A stretch of 64,000 bases of DNA from Paraburkholderia kururiensis (GTDB lineage: Bacteria; Pseudomonadota; Gammaproteobacteria; Burkholderiales; Burkholderiaceae). The stretch lies in contig NZ_CP139965.1 in NCBI RefSeq assembly GCF_034424375.1, positions 682,001-746,000 on the forward strand, written 5' to 3'. Under the pieces are notes generated by a model, which did no database searches, was not told the DNA's origin, and worked only from the letters and a program-made list of their open reading frames with translations. The position numbers and the translations under genes are program-made. This document shows positions 17,488 through 25,841 of the stretch, one piece after another; position 1 is the stretch's first letter; every line of letters starts with the position of its first letter.

Positions 17488-18398
17488 TCAAGCCCAACAA
17501 GACGCTTTCCGTAGGCGTGCTCTCGCTCGGCTTCCTGTTTCTGTACATCCCGATCATCAGCCTCGTCGTCTACTCGTTCAACGAATCGAAGCTCGTGACG
17601 GTGTGGTCGGGCTTTTCGTTCAAGTGGTACGCGGCACTGCTTCAGGATGACGAACTACTTTCGGCCGCGTGGCTCTCGCTCAAGATCGGCCTGATGACGG
17701 CCTTCGCTTCGGTGGTGATCGGCACGTGGGCCGGGTTCGTGCTGGCGCGCTTCGGGCGCTTTCGCGGCTTCACGCTGTACACCGCGATGATCAACGCCCC
17801 GCTCGTGATTCCCGAAGTGATTCAGGGCATCTCGCTGCTGCTGCTCTTCGTGGCGATGGAGCAGATCTTGGGCTGGCCCAAGGGACGCGGCGTCTTCACG
17901 ATGTGGATCGGTCACGTCATGTTGTGCGTTTCGTATGTGGCGATCATCGTGCAGTCGCGCGTGAAGGAACTGAACAAGTCGCTGGAAGAGGCCGCGCTCG
18001 ATCTGGGTGCCACGCCGCTCAAGGTGTTCTTCGTGATCACCTTGCCGCTGATCTCGCAGGCATTGATCTCGGGCTGGCTGCTCTCGTTCACGCTTTCCAT
18101 CGACGACCTCGTGCTCTCCGCGTTTCTCTCCGGGCCCGGCTCCACCACGCTGCCGCTCGTCGTGTTCTCGCGCGTGCGCCTCGGCCTGAATCCTGAAATG
18201 AACGCGCTCGCCACACTCTTCATTACGGCCGTGACGGTCGGCGTCATCGTCGTGAACCAGTTCATGGTGGTACGCGAGCGGCGTCGTCTGCGCGACATGC
18301 AGATGGCTTTTTCGCAACCCTCGCATTCGGATACGTCCGACACCGATTCGCCGCAACCCCGAACCGCCGCCGCGCGCAAAACGCTCGGCACGGCCTGA
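17484..18398 (+). CDS. potI: Putrescine ABC transporter permease
   Basis: Second channel subunit (304 aa), PotC/PotI type, with about six membrane helices and an EAA loop EAALDLGATPLKVFFVITLP. The about 40-residue C-terminal tail is hydrophilic and rich in Ser, Thr and Arg. It completes the potFGHI importer; 65 bases later begins an outer-membrane protein gene on the same strand. Confidence 0.94.
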   Translation: MIKPNKTLSVGVLSLGFLFLYIPIISLVVYSFNESKLVTVWSGFSFKWYAALLQDDELLSAAWLSLKIGLMTAFASVVIGTWAGFVLARFGRFRGFTLYTAMINAPLVIPEVIQGISLLLLFVAMEQILGWPKGRGVFTMWIGHVMLCVSYVAIIVQSRVKELNKSLEEAALDLGATPLKVFFVITLPLISQALISGWLLSFTLSIDDLVLSAFLSGPGSTTLPLVVFSRVRLGLNPEMNALATLFITAVTVGVIVVNQFMVVRERRRLRDMQMAFSQPSHSDTSDTDSPQPRTAAARKTLGTA

Positions 18399-18463
18399 AG
18401 CAGACGCCACACGCATTGAAGCCGAAGTGATCCGCCATACGACCGACGATAAGGAGAATCCTG

Positions 18464-20029
18464 ATGAGAAAGAAGCTAATCTGTCTGCTCGTGGCCGGGG
18501 CGTTGCCCGGCATCGCATTCGCAGACTCCACAAGCGCGCAGATCAAGGCCCTGCAGGCGCAGTTGAACGCGCTGCAAAAGGAAGTGAAGGACCTGAAGTC
18601 GCAACTGGCCACGAAGCCGGCGGCCGGCGCGGCCACTGCGGCCGAGCCCGCGCCGGTCGATATCTCGTCGCCGGACTATGGCAAGGCTCGCGCCACGCTG
18701 ACGAACGACGAAGTAACGGAAATGAAGCAGCAGATCGCAAACCAGCAGCTCAAGGTGGACTCACTCACCGACGCTGCGAACACGGGGCCGATCGCGGGTC
18801 TTTCCGTTACGGGCTACATCGACCCGACCTACGTGTATAACCGCGCGCCGGGCACGTCGTCGTTCCTGTTCGCCAATCACGAGAGCGCCTACAACTACTT
18901 CAACAGCACGTTCGGCGACCTCTATCTCGACATCAAGAAGACCTTTGGCGTAGGCCCGATGGCGCCGTCCGCCGAAATCACCTTGATGCCGAACCGCGGC
19001 AACGGCATCACGCTGCTCACCAACGAGCACGGCAACATCGGCAACAACATCCTCAACACGGCGGTGGTGAACGTGCCGCTCACCGCGAGCACCACGCTCG
19101 TGGCGGGCTTGATTCCGAGCTTCGGCGGCTATGAGGTGCAGCAGTCGAACCAGATGCTCACGCTCACGCATAACCTGCTGTACGACTTCTCGGATCCGGG
19201 CAGCTACATCGGTATCGGCGCGAACTACACGTCGGGCAACTGGGCGTGGAAGTTCTTCCTCGGCAACGAGCAGTACCGCACGTATGGTTCCGTTACGCAG
19301 ACGGGCACGAACGCGTTCGGCGAACCGATCACGACCAGCAACAAGATTCCGACCTTCACGGCGCGTGCGGACTACACGTGGTCGAGCGCGCTGGATATCG
19401 GCGGGTCGTTCAATTTCGGGCGGCAGACGTTGTCGGCATCGGCCGCTACGGACTCCAATGGCAATCCGATTCCTGTGACCTACGGCCCCGGCGGCCAGGC
19501 CTCAAGCTCGGCCGGCTACTACGTCTTCGGCGAACTCGATGCAACCTACACGCTCGCAGACGTTCAGTACAACGCGGAAATCGACTACGGTCAGCAGCAA
19601 CGCGCCGCCTTCAACGGCGGCAACGCGCAATGGTACGGTCTCTCGCTGCTCGCGCACCGCAAGTTCAACATGCCGGGCTTGGGACGCATGGGTGCTACGG
19701 CGCGTTACGACCTGCTCGTGGATAGCAAGAACGGCGGCGGTGGCGGCGGCATCGTGCTAGCTGGCAACGGCATGGACAGCGCCAACGGCTTCGGCATCGG
19801 TGCCGACTGCCTGGCTGCATCGAAGGCCAATGGCGGCCTCGGCTTCGAGTGCAAGGGTGCAAACCGCCAGGACGTAGCGCTGGACCTGCTGTTCTATCCG
19901 ACCCAGCAGATCACGGTGAAGGTCGAATATCGCCACGACTGGGCCAACAAGAACGTGTTCCTGCGCAACGACGGTTCGTACACGAAGAGCAACGACCTGA
20001 TCGCCACGCAGTTCATCTACTCGTTCTGA
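18464..20029 (+). CDS. DUF3138-family outer-membrane beta-barrel protein
   Basis: Exported 521-residue protein with a signal peptide (about 1-20, cleavage near AFA), a short coiled-coil (about 22-50, heptad-like ALQAQLNALQKEVKDLKSQL), and a long run of alternating polar/hydrophobic strands ending in a terminal Phe, the signature of an outer-membrane barrel. It resembles the DUF3138 family of Burkholderiales; function is not established. A glycine run near residue 428 probably forms a loop. It lies between potI and puuB on the same strand, followed by a strong hairpin, so a polyamine uptake porin is a reasonable inference. Confidence 0.8.
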   Translation: MRKKLICLLVAGALPGIAFADSTSAQIKALQAQLNALQKEVKDLKSQLATKPAAGAATAAEPAPVDISSPDYGKARATLTNDEVTEMKQQIANQQLKVDSLTDAANTGPIAGLSVTGYIDPTYVYNRAPGTSSFLFANHESAYNYFNSTFGDLYLDIKKTFGVGPMAPSAEITLMPNRGNGITLLTNEHGNIGNNILNTAVVNVPLTASTTLVAGLIPSFGGYEVQQSNQMLTLTHNLLYDFSDPGSYIGIGANYTSGNWAWKFFLGNEQYRTYGSVTQTGTNAFGEPITTSNKIPTFTARADYTWSSALDIGGSFNFGRQTLSASAATDSNGNPIPVTYGPGGQASSSAGYYVFGELDATYTLADVQYNAEIDYGQQQRAAFNGGNAQWYGLSLLAHRKFNMPGLGRMGATARYDLLVDSKNGGGGGGIVLAGNGMDSANGFGIGADCLAASKANGGLGFECKGANRQDVALDLLFYPTQQITVKVEYRHDWANKNVFLRNDGSYTKSNDLIATQFIYSF

Positions 20030-20071
20030 TCGCTCCGATGTCTCGCGTTGTAGTTTGACCTGTAGCTGAAT

Positions 20072-20099
20072 CGCGGCGCCGCACCTCTGCGGCGCCGCG
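20072..20099 (+). terminator. Strong GC hairpin after the DUF3138 gene
   Basis: CGCGGCGCCGC (20072-20082) pairs perfectly with GCGGCGCCGCG (20089-20099) around a six-base loop. Only a short pyrimidine stretch follows, so it may terminate incompletely and let the downstream puuB pair be read at a lower level. Confidence 0.6.
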
Positions 20100-20120
20100 C
20101 CCTCTTTCGCATCGTCCCTC

Positions 20121-21416
20121 ATGCTCCCATTCTGCAATCAGCCTCACGCCGCGTCGTATTACGCGGCCACCGTCAACGACACCACGCGCTACCCGTCACT
20201 CGAAGGGTCTATCGATGCCGACGTTTGCGTGATCGGCGCCGGCCTCACGGGCGTGTCGGCCGCACTCAATCTCGCCGAACGCGGCTATTCCGTGGCCGTG
20301 CTGGAAGCGTCGAAAGTCGGATGGGCCGCGAGCGGGCGCAACGGCGGGCAAATGATCGGCGGCTTCGCCTGCGATATCGACACGTTCGCGCAGTACATGA
20401 ACGAAGGCGAAGTGCGGCAGATCTGGGACATGGGGCTCGAAACGCTCGCCATCGTGAAAGAGCGCGTCGCGAAGCACAACATCGACTGTGCGCTGATGCC
20501 GGGTTACCTCACGGCCGCCAACAAGCCGCGCGATGTGCTCGCCTTGCAGCATTGGCGCGACGAAGCAGCCCGGCGCTTCGGCTACGAGGGCTTCCGTTAC
20601 GTCGAAGCCAGCGAGATGGGTACCTATGTGCAGTCTTCGCGTTACCTCGGCGGCCTGTTCGATCCCGACAGCGGCCACCTGCACCCGCTCAATTACACGC
20701 TGGGCCTTGCGCGCGCGGCCGCGCAAAACGGTGTGCGCCTCTTCGAAGACAGTTGCGTGACGCGCCTCGTCAACGCGAACGGCGGGCATGTGGTGGAGAC
20801 CGCGCGCGGTTCGGTTCGCGCGAAGTTCGTCGTGCTCGCGTGCAACACCTACCTCGGTGCGCTTGCGCCCGACGTGGCACGCAAGATCATGCCCGTCGGC
20901 ACCTACGTCATCGCAACAGAGCCGCTCGGCGACGCCCGCGCCCAGGCACTGATGCCCGCGCAGGCTGCCGTATGCGACAGCCGTTTCGTGCTCGACTACT
21001 TCCGCCCCGCGCCGGACACGCGGCTGCTGTGGGGCGGCAAGGTCAGCTACTCGACGCTTGCGCCGCGCAACCTGGGCGAAGCCATGCGCCGCGATATGCT
21101 CAAGACTTTTCCGCAACTGGCCAACGTGAAGATCGATTACGCGTGGGGCGGCTTCGTGGATATCACGATGAACCGCGCGCCGCACTTCGGGCGCATCGCG
21201 CCCACCGTCTATTTCGCGCAGGGCTTTTCCGGCCACGGCGTCAACACGACAGGGCTTGCCGGCAAGCTGATTGCGGAAGCTATCCACGGACAGGCGAGCC
21301 GTTTCGACCTGTTCGGCAAGATTCGTCATCGCGACTTTCCGGGCGGCAGCGCGCTGCGCACGCCGGCCCTCGTGCTCGCGATGGCGTGGTATCGAATGAA
21401 GGATTGGCTCGGATGA
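20121..21416 (+). CDS. puuB: Gamma-glutamylputrescine oxidase, copy 1
   Basis: FAD-dependent amine oxidase (431 aa, DAO superfamily) that oxidises gamma-glutamylputrescine to the aldehyde, releasing ammonia and hydrogen peroxide. The dinucleotide-binding motif is VCVIGAGLTGVSAALNLAE (about 35-53) and the flavin segment is WAASGRNGGQM; the C-terminal FAQGFSGHGVNTTG closes the FAD site. Its stop overlaps the start of a second copy by ATGA. It supplies the step between puuA and puuC. Confidence 0.92.
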   Translation: MLPFCNQPHAASYYAATVNDTTRYPSLEGSIDADVCVIGAGLTGVSAALNLAERGYSVAVLEASKVGWAASGRNGGQMIGGFACDIDTFAQYMNEGEVRQIWDMGLETLAIVKERVAKHNIDCALMPGYLTAANKPRDVLALQHWRDEAARRFGYEGFRYVEASEMGTYVQSSRYLGGLFDPDSGHLHPLNYTLGLARAAAQNGVRLFEDSCVTRLVNANGGHVVETARGSVRAKFVVLACNTYLGALAPDVARKIMPVGTYVIATEPLGDARAQALMPAQAAVCDSRFVLDYFRPAPDTRLLWGGKVSYSTLAPRNLGEAMRRDMLKTFPQLANVKIDYAWGGFVDITMNRAPHFGRIAPTVYFAQGFSGHGVNTTGLAGKLIAEAIHGQASRFDLFGKIRHRDFPGGSALRTPALVLAMAWYRMKDWLG

Positions 21417-22714
21417 CCTCAAGCCTTGACGCGCGCGCCGATGCGCTCGCGCGAAACTCCTGGTACGAAGCCAGCGTGCCGCGCGGTGCCGACGACCCCA
21501 TGCTGGAAGGCACCGTCGATGCCGACGTGTGCGTGATCGGCGCCGGCTACGCCGGGCTTTCCGTCGCACTCGAATGCCGCGAACGCGGCCTCACGGTGGC
21601 CGTGGTGGACGCGCATCACGCGGGCTGGGGCGCATCGGGCCGCAACGGCGGCCAAATGCTGACCGGCTTCGCGAAAGACGAAGTGATGGAGCAGCAGTTG
21701 GGCGCAGACGGCATGCGTGCGGCGTGGGCCATGTCGGTGGAAGGCGTGGCGCTCGTGCGCGAGCGCATTGAACGCTATGGCATCGAATGCGAGTTCACGC
21801 CGGGCTACGTCACCGTCGCAACGAAGTCGAAGCGCGTGCCGGACCTGCGCCACTGGATGGAGGCGGCCACCACGCGCTGGGGCTACAGCGGATTGCAGTG
21901 GCTCGACAGCAACGAGGTGCAGCGGTACGTTTCGTCGCCGCGCTACCTGGCCGGCGTCTACGATTCGTTCTCCGGGCATCTGCATCCGCTCAAGTATTGC
22001 CTGGGCCTCGCCGCGGCAGCGAGACGCGAGGGCGCGCTGCTGTTCGCTCATTCACCCGTGCTGGAAGTGGTGCGCGGCGCGAAGCCCGTGGTGCGCACCG
22101 CAACGGGCGAAGTGCGCTGCCGCTTCGTGGTGGCCTGCTGCAACGCGGCGCCGGGCGGTGTGCTGCCGTCGTCCATCGCCGCGCGCATTGCGCCGATAGC
22201 GTCGTACATCGTCGCCACGGAACCCCTCGGCAAGGCACGCGCCGATGCATTGATCCCCAGCCGCGCGGCGATTTGCGACAACAACTTCTTTCTGGATTAC
22301 TTCCGGCTCTCGGCAGATCATCGCCTGCTGTTCGGCGGCCGCGCGAGTTCCGTTGCCGCGTCGCCCACGCAACTGGCCGAGGCTATTCGCAAGCGCATGG
22401 TGAGCGTGTTCCCATCACTGGAGGACACAAAAGTGCAGCACACGTGGGGCGGTTTCGTCGACGTCACACGTAACCGTGCACCGGACTTCGGCGCCATCGA
22501 CGCGAATTACTTCTACGTGCAGGGCTTTTCAGGGCACGGCGTGGCGCTCACGGGCATAGCGGGGCGCGTCGTCACGCAGGCTATCGTCGGGCAACGCGCC
22601 GCGTTCGACCTGTTCGCGCAGATCAAACACGCGCGCTTTCCAGGCGGGCCAGCGTGGCGACAGCCGGCGCTCGAACTCGGCATGCTGTATTACCGGGTGA
22701 GGGAGTGGTTGTAG
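21413..22714 (+). CDS. puuB: Gamma-glutamylputrescine oxidase-like FAD oxidase, copy 2
   Basis: Paralogue of the preceding gene, 433 residues, with the same landmarks (VCVIGAGYAGLSVALECRE, WGASGRNGGQM, VQGFSGHGVALTG) and about half of its residues matching by eye over the full length. Its first about 20 residues and some pocket positions differ, so it may act on another gamma-glutamylated or free amine. It is coupled to copy 1 by ATGA and followed by a perfect inverted repeat. Confidence 0.88.
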   Translation: MTSSLDARADALARNSWYEASVPRGADDPMLEGTVDADVCVIGAGYAGLSVALECRERGLTVAVVDAHHAGWGASGRNGGQMLTGFAKDEVMEQQLGADGMRAAWAMSVEGVALVRERIERYGIECEFTPGYVTVATKSKRVPDLRHWMEAATTRWGYSGLQWLDSNEVQRYVSSPRYLAGVYDSFSGHLHPLKYCLGLAAAARREGALLFAHSPVLEVVRGAKPVVRTATGEVRCRFVVACCNAAPGGVLPSSIAARIAPIASYIVATEPLGKARADALIPSRAAICDNNFFLDYFRLSADHRLLFGGRASSVAASPTQLAEAIRKRMVSVFPSLEDTKVQHTWGGFVDVTRNRAPDFGAIDANYFYVQGFSGHGVALTGIAGRVVTQAIVGQRAAFDLFAQIKHARFPGGPAWRQPALELGMLYYRVREWL

Positions 22715-22721
22715 CGCTACG

Positions 22722-22751
22722 GCCGTGCTGCTCCTCACGCAGCAGCACGGC
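22722..22751. promoter_or_regulatory. Perfect inverted repeat: terminator of puuB or upstream activator site
   Basis: GCCGTGCTGCT (22722-22732) and AGCAGCACGGC (22741-22751) form an 11-base perfect repeat with an 8-base spacer. It starts 8 bases after the puuB stop but has no T-run. It lies about 115 bases upstream of a sigma-54-like promoter and shares the GCTGCT/AGCAGC core with repeats near the second sigma-54-like promoter, which favours an activator (SfnR) site. Confidence 0.5.
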
Positions 22752-22864
22752 AACACAACTGCCCTGCGTGCAGCAACCCGACAACGGTTCCTTGACCGCT
22801 TCAACGCTTCGCCAGCACACCACTGGCACGCCACGCCTTGCGCAAGGGCGCAAAACGCACGGCA

Positions 22865-22880
22865 TGGCATAGCCAGTGCT
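22865..22880 (+). promoter_or_regulatory. Candidate sigma-54 promoter of the flavin monooxygenase gene
   Basis: TGGCAT-AGCCA-GTGCT has the invariant GG (22866-22867) and GC (22878-22879) exactly ten bases apart, as required for -24/-12 sigma-54 promoters. Initiation would fall about 50 bases upstream of the start at 22940. The sigma-54 activator SfnR is encoded next door. Confidence 0.5.
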
Positions 22881-22939
22881 AGAAGAGCGGACCTGCAGGT
22901 ACATCGCCTGCCCTACCTGTTCACCTGACCGGTCCGCCT

Positions 22940-24199
22940 ATGAACCAGCTCACTCAACCTGCGCCTTTTCCCGCCACGTCTGCAGTCGACTACGAATCAC
23001 TCGCCGCGCGCTTTCGCCCCATCTTCAAGCGAATTGCCGAAGGCGCCCTTCAGCGCGAACGCACGCGCGCGCTGCCGTACGAGCAGATCGGCTGGCTGAA
23101 GGCCGCCGGCTTCGGCGCCGTGCGCGTGCCGCTCGAATACGGCGGCGGCGGCGCTTCGCTGCCTCAACTTGCGCGCTTGCTGATCGAACTCGCCGAAGCG
23201 GACTCCGCGTTGCCGCAGGCGCTACGCGGCCATTTCGCATTTGTGGAAGACCGGCTGAACGCCGCGCCTGGCGCGAGCCGCGACGCATGGCTCGAACGCT
23301 TCGTGGCGGGCGACCTCGTGGGCAACGCATGGACCGAAGTGGGCGACGTGAAGATCGGCGACGTCATCACGCGCGTTTCGCGAGACGGCGACCGCTGGGT
23401 GGTGAACGGTCGCAAGTACTACAGCACAGGCAGCATCTTCGCGGACTGGATCGACGTCTATGCACGCCGCGACGACGGCCTCGACGTGATCGCCGCGGTG
23501 AGCACGCATCAGCCCGGCGTGGGGCACCGCGACGACTGGGACGGCTTCGGTCAACGCACCACAGGCAGCGGCACGTCGACCTTCGAAAACGCCGTGGTGG
23601 AAGAAGCGCACATCATCGACTTTGCCACGCGCTTCAAGTACCAGACAGCCTTCTATCAGCTCGTGCTGATTGCGGTAATCGCGGGCACGGGGCGCGCAAT
23701 CGTGCGCGACGTGGCGGAGGAAGTGCGCAACCGCAAGCGCGTCTATAGCCACGGCAATGCCGCCGCCGTGCGCGACGACGCGCAGGTGCAGCAGGTGGTG
23801 GGCGAGATAGCCGCGCGTGTCTACGCGGCCGAGGCCACCGCCTGGCGCGCAGCGGAAGCCGTGCAGCGCGCCTACGACACGCACTTCGGCGAAGATCGCG
23901 AGGCCGAGCACGACGCCAACGTTCACGCAGAACTGGAAACGGCGAAAGCGCAGGTCGCCGTGGCGCAACTGGTCTTGCCCGCAGCCACGGACCTCTTCAA
24001 CGCACTCGGCGCCTCAGGCACGAGCGAGCAGAAGCTGCTGGATCGACACTGGCGCAACGCGCGAACGGCCGCGTCGCACAATCCGCTCATCTACAAGGAG
24101 CGAATCATCGGCAACTGGGAAATCAACGGCACCGAGCCGCCTTACGTCTGGCAGATCGGCGCAGGCAAGCCCGCACAGGAGCAACGCGCCGCCGGTTGA
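22940..24199 (+). CDS. Acyl-CoA-dehydrogenase-fold flavin monooxygenase (DszC/SfnB-like)
   Basis: Flavoprotein of 419 residues with the acyl-CoA dehydrogenase fold: helical N-terminal domain, GNAWTEVGDVKIGD in the middle beta domain, and a C-terminal helical bundle ending in the conserved RTASHNPLIYKERIIGNWEI. In sulfur-acquisition clusters such proteins use reduced FMN from a partner reductase to oxygenate organosulfur compounds. Here the genes for SfnR, an MsuE-like reductase and SfnG are neighbours, so a sulfone or sulfide substrate is inferred. It is transcribed from its own sigma-54-like promoter and convergent with sfnR. Confidence 0.85.
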   Translation: MNQLTQPAPFPATSAVDYESLAARFRPIFKRIAEGALQRERTRALPYEQIGWLKAAGFGAVRVPLEYGGGGASLPQLARLLIELAEADSALPQALRGHFAFVEDRLNAAPGASRDAWLERFVAGDLVGNAWTEVGDVKIGDVITRVSRDGDRWVVNGRKYYSTGSIFADWIDVYARRDDGLDVIAAVSTHQPGVGHRDDWDGFGQRTTGSGTSTFENAVVEEAHIIDFATRFKYQTAFYQLVLIAVIAGTGRAIVRDVAEEVRNRKRVYSHGNAAAVRDDAQVQQVVGEIAARVYAAEATAWRAAEAVQRAYDTHFGEDREAEHDANVHAELETAKAQVAVAQLVLPAATDLFNALGASGTSEQKLLDRHWRNARTAASHNPLIYKERIIGNWEINGTEPPYVWQIGAGKPAQEQRAAG

Positions 24200-24208
24200 A
24201 TGCGACGC

Positions 24209-24233
24209 GCACGCGGCACATGTTGCCGCGTGC
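24209..24233. terminator. Bidirectional hairpin between convergent genes
   Basis: GCACGCGGCA (24209-24218) pairs with TGCCGCGTGC (24224-24233) around the loop CATGT. It fills the whole gap between the flavin monooxygenase and sfnR, whose stop begins inside the right arm. No T-run is present on either strand. Confidence 0.55.
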
Positions 24234-25387
24234 TATCTCAACGCGTCGATCTGACCCGCGCGAATGAGCCGCGCACGCAGCACGTTGCGGCTGATGCCGA
24301 GCAACCGTGCTGCCTGCACCTGATTCCGACGGCTGTAGTCGAACGCCACGCGCATGACCATGTTCTCGATACGCTCGAACAGTCCGCCGTTTTCGTCTTT
24401 GTCTTCGCCTTCGCGGAACAGCGCACGAAGCACCGCTTCCAGCGCATGCTCCGCACTCGTCACCGGCTCGGGTTCGCGTTCGGGCTCGATGCTGCGTACG
24501 CATGGCACGTCGAGCGACGGCAGGTGCAAATCCGCTTCACTCAGGCTGTCGCGCCGGCAAACGAGCAGCGCGTGATGAACCACGTTTTCGAGTTCGCGAA
24601 TATTGCCGGGCCAACCGTACGCACTGAGCTTGCGTTGCGCGGCTTCGTCCAGTTCGCGTGCGCCGTACCCGAGCCGCTCGCGATAGGTGCGCATGAAGTG
24701 CTGCGCGAGCGGAAGAATGTCGCCGGGCCGTTCGCGCAATGCGGGCACCGCAAGCTGCACGACATTGAGACGGTAATAAAGGTCTTCGCGAAAACGGCCG
24801 GCTGCCACCGCATCTCGCAAATGCACGTTGGTGGCGGCCACCACGCGCACGTCGACAGGAATGCTCGTGCGCGAACCCAGCCGCACGATCTCGCGCTCCT
24901 GCAGCACGCGCAGCAGTTTCACCTGCATGGGCAAGGGCAAATCGCCGATCTCGTCGAGAAACAGCGTGCCGCCCTGCGCCGCCTCGAACCACCCGGGCTT
25001 CGCGGAAAGCGCGCCCGTGAACGCGCCCCTTTCATGTCCAAACAGTTCGCTTTCCACGAGCGACTCGGAAAACGCACCGCAATTCACGGCGACAAACGGC
25101 GCATCGCGCCGATGGCTCAGATGATGAACGTGACGCGCCACGAGTTCCTTACCCGTACCTGTCTCGCCGACGATCAGCACGCTGGCGTCACTGGGTGCGA
25201 TCAACTGGATACGCTCCAGCAACGCGAGCGAGCGCGGATCGGCAAACACCTGTGCGGTGGCACGCAGCGAAGCGGAGGTCGGGCTCGCATGCAGCGAGCG
25301 CCTCTCGGGCATCGCGATGACCGACGGTGACGTGTGAGGCGCAGCTTCGTGCCGGCGATGTGCGAGGTAGTGGACGGACGGATTCAT
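24233..25387 (-). CDS. sfnR: Sigma-54-dependent activator of organosulfur genes
   Basis: Enhancer-binding protein of 384 residues consisting of an AAA+ domain (about 45-285; Walker A GETGTGKE, sigma-54 contact loop GAFTGA, Walker B TLFLDEIGDLP) and a C-terminal Fis-type helix-turn-helix (QVQAARLLGISRNVLRARL). As in SfnR of Pseudomonas, there is no N-terminal receiver or PAS sensor, so activity is probably set by its expression level under sulfur limitation. Flanking genes are sulfone-type monooxygenases and both adjacent operons have GG-N10-GC promoters. It is read leftward, with its own promoter in the shared region 25388-25841. Confidence 0.88.
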   Translation of the reverse strand: MNPSVHYLAHRRHEAAPHTSPSVIAMPERRSLHASPTSASLRATAQVFADPRSLALLERIQLIAPSDASVLIVGETGTGKELVARHVHHLSHRRDAPFVAVNCGAFSESLVESELFGHERGAFTGALSAKPGWFEAAQGGTLFLDEIGDLPLPMQVKLLRVLQEREIVRLGSRTSIPVDVRVVAATNVHLRDAVAAGRFREDLYYRLNVVQLAVPALRERPGDILPLAQHFMRTYRERLGYGARELDEAAQRKLSAYGWPGNIRELENVVHHALLVCRRDSLSEADLHLPSLDVPCVRSIEPEREPEPVTSAEHALEAVLRALFREGEDKDENGGLFERIENMVMRVAFDYSRRNQVQAARLLGISRNVLRARLIRAGQIDALR

Positions 25388-25519
25388 GGCCTGGGTCTGT
25401 CGTCTATCGGAGGAGCATGGGCCGCTGCGTCGCTTCTATTGCGCGCGCATGCCGGGCAGATCATTCTGAACAAATCGCGGCGCCGGCAAGCGATTTTGTT
25501 TCCATAACCAAAGTCGGAT

Positions 25520-25644
25520 TGCTGCTATGGCAGCACGACTCGTCTTTTTGCGCCGAGGTACGACGTCCTTACGCCGCCGCAAGCATCGCGTCATGTCGCA
25601 GCAGCAGCGCTGCTCATGACGCAGCAGTCGCGCAGCGGCGCTGC
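25520..25644. promoter_or_regulatory. Cluster of GCAGC/GCTGC inverted repeats, candidate SfnR enhancer
   Basis: Three symmetrical elements occur: TGCTGC-TATG-GCAGCA at 25520-25535; AGCAGCGCTGCT at 25603-25614, nested inside GTCATG...CATGAC (25590-25620); and GCAGC-GGC-GCTGC at about 25632-25644. They lie 130-260 bases upstream of the sigma-54-like promoter, a usual enhancer distance. The same core occurs at 22722-22751 upstream of the other sigma-54-like promoter. Confidence 0.5.
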
Positions 25645-25775
25645 TTGCCTGCGTTCATCACCCAGGCGCATAACCAATTCGCGGCACACGATATAGGCAG
25701 CGCGATGCGCTCCAGGCCTTGCCGGAGCGACACGGCGCGCCGCTCGCACGTGCCGCAAATCTTTCGTGCCGGCGT

Positions 25776-25791
25776 TGGCATGCTCCTCGCA
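25776..25791 (+). promoter_or_regulatory. Candidate sigma-54 promoter of the sfnG operon
   Basis: TGGCAT-GCTCC-TCGCA has GG (25777-25778) and GC (25789-25790) separated by ten bases, matching the -24/-12 pattern. The reductase start is at 25842, about 40 bases beyond the expected initiation site. This would put reductase, sfnG and probably the transporter under SfnR. Confidence 0.55.
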
Positions 25792-25841
25792 TAGTGATCC
25801 TGACGAACCATCACCGTCTTGCGATGAGAGGACACAGCCGT

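Larger units (their letters stand above)
25388..25841. promoter_or_regulatory. Regulatory region between sfnR and the reductase/sfnG operon
   Basis: 454 bases without a gene. It holds a cluster of GCAGC/GCTGC inverted repeats (25520-25644) and a sigma-54-like promoter (25776-25791). Frames crossing it have no protein character. Confidence 0.65.

Noticed and set aside
20225..21412. Frame reading through puuB copy 1 into copy 2 as one 829-residue protein
   Set aside because: The first half is an out-of-frame shadow of copy 1; the real start is ATG 21413.
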